Shown here piece after piece: positions 61,257 to 64,000 of a stretch of 64,000 nt of DNA. The notes under the pieces are model-generated. The model ran no database searches. It saw only the letters and a program-made list of their open reading frames with translations, and was not told where the DNA came from. The stretch's first letter is position 1; each line of letters opens with the position of its first letter. The position numbers and the translations under genes are program-made. The DNA lies in NCBI RefSeq assembly GCF_040364665.1, contig NZ_BAABWX010000007.1, positions 26,637 through 90,636 of the forward strand, written 5' to 3'. This stretch comes from Cognatishimia sp. WU-CL00825. GTDB lineage: Bacteria; Pseudomonadota; Alphaproteobacteria; Rhodobacterales; Rhodobacteraceae.

Positions 61257-62135
61257 GTGTTGGACAAGTCGTCAGATATCAAGCCGCAAGACGAGACCGA
61301 GGGCGAGACCTATGATCGCCGCAGTCTAACCTATGCCAACTCCTTTGATGACACTTGGACTGCGCTGGCGATCAAAACCGTTGAATGGTTCACTGGCAAG
61401 TTGACGATTTTGCGCTTGGTGCGCCGGTTTGAACGCATGAACGCCGACTATCGTGGACAGGCGTTCTGGCGTGGTGCGCTTGACGTTATGGGCGTTGATC
61501 TGACAACTCCGGCAGAGCAGTTTAATAACATCCCTAAAGACGGCCCCGTTGTGGTGGTCGCCAACCATCCGCATGGGTTGGTTGATGGCATGATCTTGGC
61601 TGATCTGATTGGTCGTGTGCGTGAAGACTACCGGATTTTGACCCGCTCGGTCTTAACGGGGCTGGATGAGACCGCCACGTCATTTATGATCCCAGTGCCG
61701 TTTCCGCATGACCCCGACGCCCAAAAGAAAATGGTTGAGATGCGGGCCAAAACCATGGCGTATCTGAAAAATAACGGCGTGGTTGCGGTATTTCCGTCGG
61801 GGGTGATTTCCTCGTCTGACACCATGTTTGGCCCGGTGATAGAGCGTGAATGGAATGTGTTTACTGCTCAGCTGATCCGCCGCTCTGGGGCCCGTGTTGT
61901 GCCGATTTACTTCCCGGGCAAAAATTCACGTTGGTATCAGATTGCCAATCAGATTTCGGCCACTCTGCGCCAGGGGCTTTTGTTGCATGAAATCGTAAAG
62001 TCCTGCAACAAGCCTCAGGCTCCGGTGATCGGAAGCCCGTTGACCGAAGAGCAGATGCAGACTTTGCACACCGACCCGCGCGGTTTTATGGCCTGGCTGC
62101 GTAATCACACGCTGTCGCTCGGGAAATCTAGTTAA
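61257..62135 (+). CDS. Lysophospholipid/glycerol-phosphate acyltransferase family protein
   Basis: This is a PlsC-type acyltransferase of 292 residues, likely in membrane lipid synthesis. It starts at a GTG with AGGAA six bases upstream. The catalytic block I is the variant NHPHGLVDG (residues 103-111; classic NHxxxxD), and VFPSGVIS near residue 180 is block III. Relatives with NHPxGxxDG include OlsA/OlsB-adjacent and hemolysin-like acyltransferases. No membrane helix is certain. The acyl acceptor is unknown. Confidence 0.82.
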   Translation: MLDKSSDIKPQDETEGETYDRRSLTYANSFDDTWTALAIKTVEWFTGKLTILRLVRRFERMNADYRGQAFWRGALDVMGVDLTTPAEQFNNIPKDGPVVVVANHPHGLVDGMILADLIGRVREDYRILTRSVLTGLDETATSFMIPVPFPHDPDAQKKMVEMRAKTMAYLKNNGVVAVFPSGVISSSDTMFGPVIEREWNVFTAQLIRRSGARVVPIYFPGKNSRWYQIANQISATLRQGLLLHEIVKSCNKPQAPVIGSPLTEEQMQTLHTDPRGFMAWLRNHTLSLGKSS

Positions 62136-62157
62136 AAACCGACTGAACTTTTAACCG

Positions 62158-63033
62158 CTAGCGCGTTGGCACTGGCGCTTCACCGCGATAATCATAAAAC
62201 CCACGTTTGGATTTGCGGCCCAGCCAGCCTGCTTCGACATATTTTGTCAAAAGCGGGCAGGGGCGGTATTTGGTATCGGCAAGGCCCTCGTGCAAGACAT
62301 GCATAATCGCCAAACAGGTATCAAGCCCGATGAAATCCGCAAGTTCCAGCGGCCCCATCGGATGGTTGGCCCCCAGCTTCATGGCATTGTCGATCGAGGC
62401 CACATTCCCAACGCCTTCATACAGAGTATAGCAGGCTTCGTTGATCATCGGGATAAGAATGCGATTGACGATAAACGCCGGGAAATCTTCGGCGCTGGCG
62501 GCGGTTTTACCCAGTTTTTCCACAATCCCTAGGCAGGTGGCATAGGTGTCTTGGTCTGTGGCAATCCCGCGGATCAATTCCACCAGCTGCATCAGCGGCA
62601 CAGGGTTCATAAAGTGAAAGCCCATGAATTTTTCTGGGCGATCAGTGCGGCTGGCCAATCGGGTGATTGAAATAGAAGAGGTGTTTGAGGTCAAGATTGT
62701 GTGCGGCTGCAAATGTGGCAGTAGGCCTTCAAAGATCTTGTATTTGACCTGTTCATTTTCAGTTGCGGCCTCGATGACCAAATCGGTTTGGGCAACTTCG
62801 GGCTGGTGCAACGTGGTTTTGATCCGACCCAAAGCATCGGCTTGCTGCTCTGCGGTGATCAAACCGCGCGTTTCCTGTCGTGCCATGTTTTTGGTGATGC
62901 GCGCGATGGCCGTATCCAAGCCCTCTTGGGCAATATCATTCAGGACCACATCATAGCCGGCCAAAGCCATAACATGTGCAATCCCATTGCCCATCTGGCC
63001 TGCACCGATCACGCCAATTGATTTGATGTCCAT
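62158..63033 (-). CDS. 3-hydroxybutyryl-CoA dehydrogenase
   Basis: This is an NAD-dependent oxidoreductase for 3-hydroxyacyl-CoA; 291 residues, the short Hbd/PaaH form. The Rossmann motif is GAGQMGNGIAH (residues 10-20). The catalytic His lies in FHFMNPVPLM, and NRILIPMINEA with a C-terminal LELADFIGLD complete the HCDH domains. It is convergent with the acyltransferase gene, with only 22 bases between stops. Confidence 0.93.
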   Translation of the reverse strand: MDIKSIGVIGAGQMGNGIAHVMALAGYDVVLNDIAQEGLDTAIARITKNMARQETRGLITAEQQADALGRIKTTLHQPEVAQTDLVIEAATENEQVKYKIFEGLLPHLQPHTILTSNTSSISITRLASRTDRPEKFMGFHFMNPVPLMQLVELIRGIATDQDTYATCLGIVEKLGKTAASAEDFPAFIVNRILIPMINEACYTLYEGVGNVASIDNAMKLGANHPMGPLELADFIGLDTCLAIMHVLHEGLADTKYRPCPLLTKYVEAGWLGRKSKRGFYDYRGEAPVPTR

Positions 63034-63153
63034 GAAATCACCCTCTTTGCCTGCACAGCGACATTACGCATGTGGGCTTGGTGGCGGCAAGGGGCGGGAC
63101 TGTAAAAAAGTCGATGCAAATTGAAGGTTTAGGAATTTCTCAAGCCGAATCGG

Positions 63154-63184
63154 CCAATTTTCTTCTCGGGTGAGAAAAAATTGG
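63154..63184 (+). other. Hairpin in the leader of the DUF6473 gene
   Basis: CCAATTTTCTTCTC and GAGAAAAAATTGG form a 13-14 bp stem with one bulge and a GGGT loop, ending eight bases before the start codon. It overlaps the likely ribosome-binding region and could affect translation. Confidence 0.4.
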
Positions 63185-63192
63185 TGGGTGAT

Positions 63193-64000
63193 ATGTCTTA
63201 CGAAGACCAAAGTCGCCGCGCGCTGGACTATGATCCATGTCGCTATGGCAGTTCGCGAATTTACTTTCGGGGGCCAAAAAAACTGCTCCAAGGTAACTTT
63301 ATCGCCTTTTTGGGCGGTACTGAAACCTATGGCAAATATATCAAATCTCCTTTTGCGCAGATCGTCGAGGCAAATTTGGATATTCCCTGTGTTAATTTTG
63401 GTTGCGTCAACGCCGGGGTGGATGCCTTTGTGCATGATCCAGAGGTGCTTGCGGCAGCAGGGCAGGCGCAGGTCACGGTGGTGCAGGTGGTTGGGGCGCA
63501 GAATATGTCCAATCGCTATTACAAGGTGCATCCACGGCGTAACGACCGGCTTGTAATGGCGTCGCCATTGATGAAATCGGTGTTTCGCGACATCGATTTC
63601 ACAGAGTTCAATTTCACCCGCCACATGTTGCAAGAACTTTCGTTGCGGGCGGGGGATCGGTTTTCTTTTGTGCGCGAGGAGTTGCGGGCGGCTTGGTCTG
63701 CGCGCATGAAAGTCTTGTTGGGGGAATTGCCGGGCAAGAAGATCTTATTGTGGTGCGCAGAGCGCAGTCCGCCAAAACGACTTCCGAAATTTGATTTGGG
63801 CGCAGACCCTATGTTTGTTGATGCCACAATGATAGAGGCGCTGCGTCCCTATGTGGATGCGATAAATGTGGTGCGTATCAGCGCGTTAGCCCGACGTGCG
63901 GGCACTCAGGGCATGTGCTTTCGCCCCTTAGAGGAGCCCGCTGCACGGCAGATGTTAGGGCCGATAGCCCATCTGGAAATTGCGGAATCTCTGGTGGAAA
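63193..64000 (+). CDS. DUF6473 family protein, 3' end cut off by the window
   Basis: This open frame begins at the ATG at 63193 (MSYEDQSRRALDYDPCRYG) and runs off the window after 269 codons without a stop. FRGPKKLL and FLGGTETYGKY (near residues 25 and 40) and the NFGCVNAGVDAF block match the DUF6473 proteins I know from roseobacters, often annotated as hypothetical and sometimes near polysaccharide or sulfotransferase-like genes. The GGTETYGK segment resembles a nucleotide- or substrate-binding loop, but no function is established. Confidence 0.75.
   Translation, partial: MSYEDQSRRALDYDPCRYGSSRIYFRGPKKLLQGNFIAFLGGTETYGKYIKSPFAQIVEANLDIPCVNFGCVNAGVDAFVHDPEVLAAAGQAQVTVVQVVGAQNMSNRYYKVHPRRNDRLVMASPLMKSVFRDIDFTEFNFTRHMLQELSLRAGDRFSFVREELRAAWSARMKVLLGELPGKKILLWCAERSPPKRLPKFDLGADPMFVDATMIEALRPYVDAINVVRISALARRAGTQGMCFRPLEEPAARQMLGPIAHLEIAESLVE

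Overview
The window looks like a chromosomal stretch of a marine alphaproteobacterium of the Roseobacter group (Rhodobacteraceae). Pointers are the taurine cluster (tauR, tpa, tauABC, xsc, pta) next to a SoeABC-type sulfite dehydrogenase, the ChvI/ChvG-HprK-RapZ-EIIA-HPr block beside pckA, BioR-type control of biotin genes, a short alphaproteobacterial HprK, families seen mostly in this group (DUF1523, DUF6473), and the GGAGTATTTT-type intergenic element common there. Genes are dense and mostly in overlapping operons. No rRNA, tRNA, CRISPR array, insertion sequence or prophage was seen.

Layout. 1-3.7 kb: glcD (cut by the window edge), glcE and glcF, glycolate oxidase. 3.7-5.3 kb: two tandem secreted trypsin-like proteases. 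5.3-6.0 kb: Hsp20 with a textbook RpoH promoter and a terminator. 6.0-7.3 kb: a Spondin_N/RTX calcium-binding protein. 7.7-10.0 kb: a YegD-type Hsp70 and an S58 peptidase. 10.2-11.4 kb: DUF1523 and a small secreted protein. 11.5-26.7 kb: taurine dissimilation. Taurine is imported by TauABC, transaminated by Tpa to sulfoacetaldehyde and cleaved by Xsc to acetyl phosphate plus sulfite. Pta makes acetyl-CoA, and SoeABC oxidises sulfite to sulfate with electrons going to quinone. TauR controls the set; repeats resembling its published box lie upstream of xsc, tauR and tpa. 26.7 kb: an orphan hemP.

27.0-36.9 kb: alpha-glucoside uptake and use (aglEFGAK, regulator aglR, beta-glucosidase, glucokinase) with two AAAGCGCTTT operators in the aglE/aglR gap. 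37.0-43.8 kb: a deacetylase-like gene, a GntR regulator that is probably BioR, and a six-gene biotin operon bioBFDAGC in which every junction overlaps. 43.9-45.8 kb: a THUMP-type RNA methyltransferase and a DUF1045 2H phosphoesterase-like protein. 46.0-54.2 kb: a TPP riboswitch followed by thiD-thiO-thiS-thiG-thiE-thiF and a pyrimidine salvage set thiY-tenA-thiZ-tenA2-thiX. 54.2-62 kb: a ClbS/DfsB-like protein, pckA, chvI-chvG, hprK-rapZ-EIIA-HPr and an acyltransferase. 62.2-64 kb: 3-hydroxyacyl-CoA dehydrogenase and a DUF6473 gene running off the end.

No wholly new multi-gene system stands out. The most useful observations are regulatory: TauR-type boxes, a shared GATnGCGCTAACAT motif linking the agl cluster, glk and pckA, BioR boxes, intra-operon hairpins after two binding-protein genes, and a pckA terminator embedded in a convergent gene. 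Protein-level oddities are a TauC with a large extra soluble domain, a ThiF lacking its zinc cysteines, and two divergent TenA copies flanking ThiZ.
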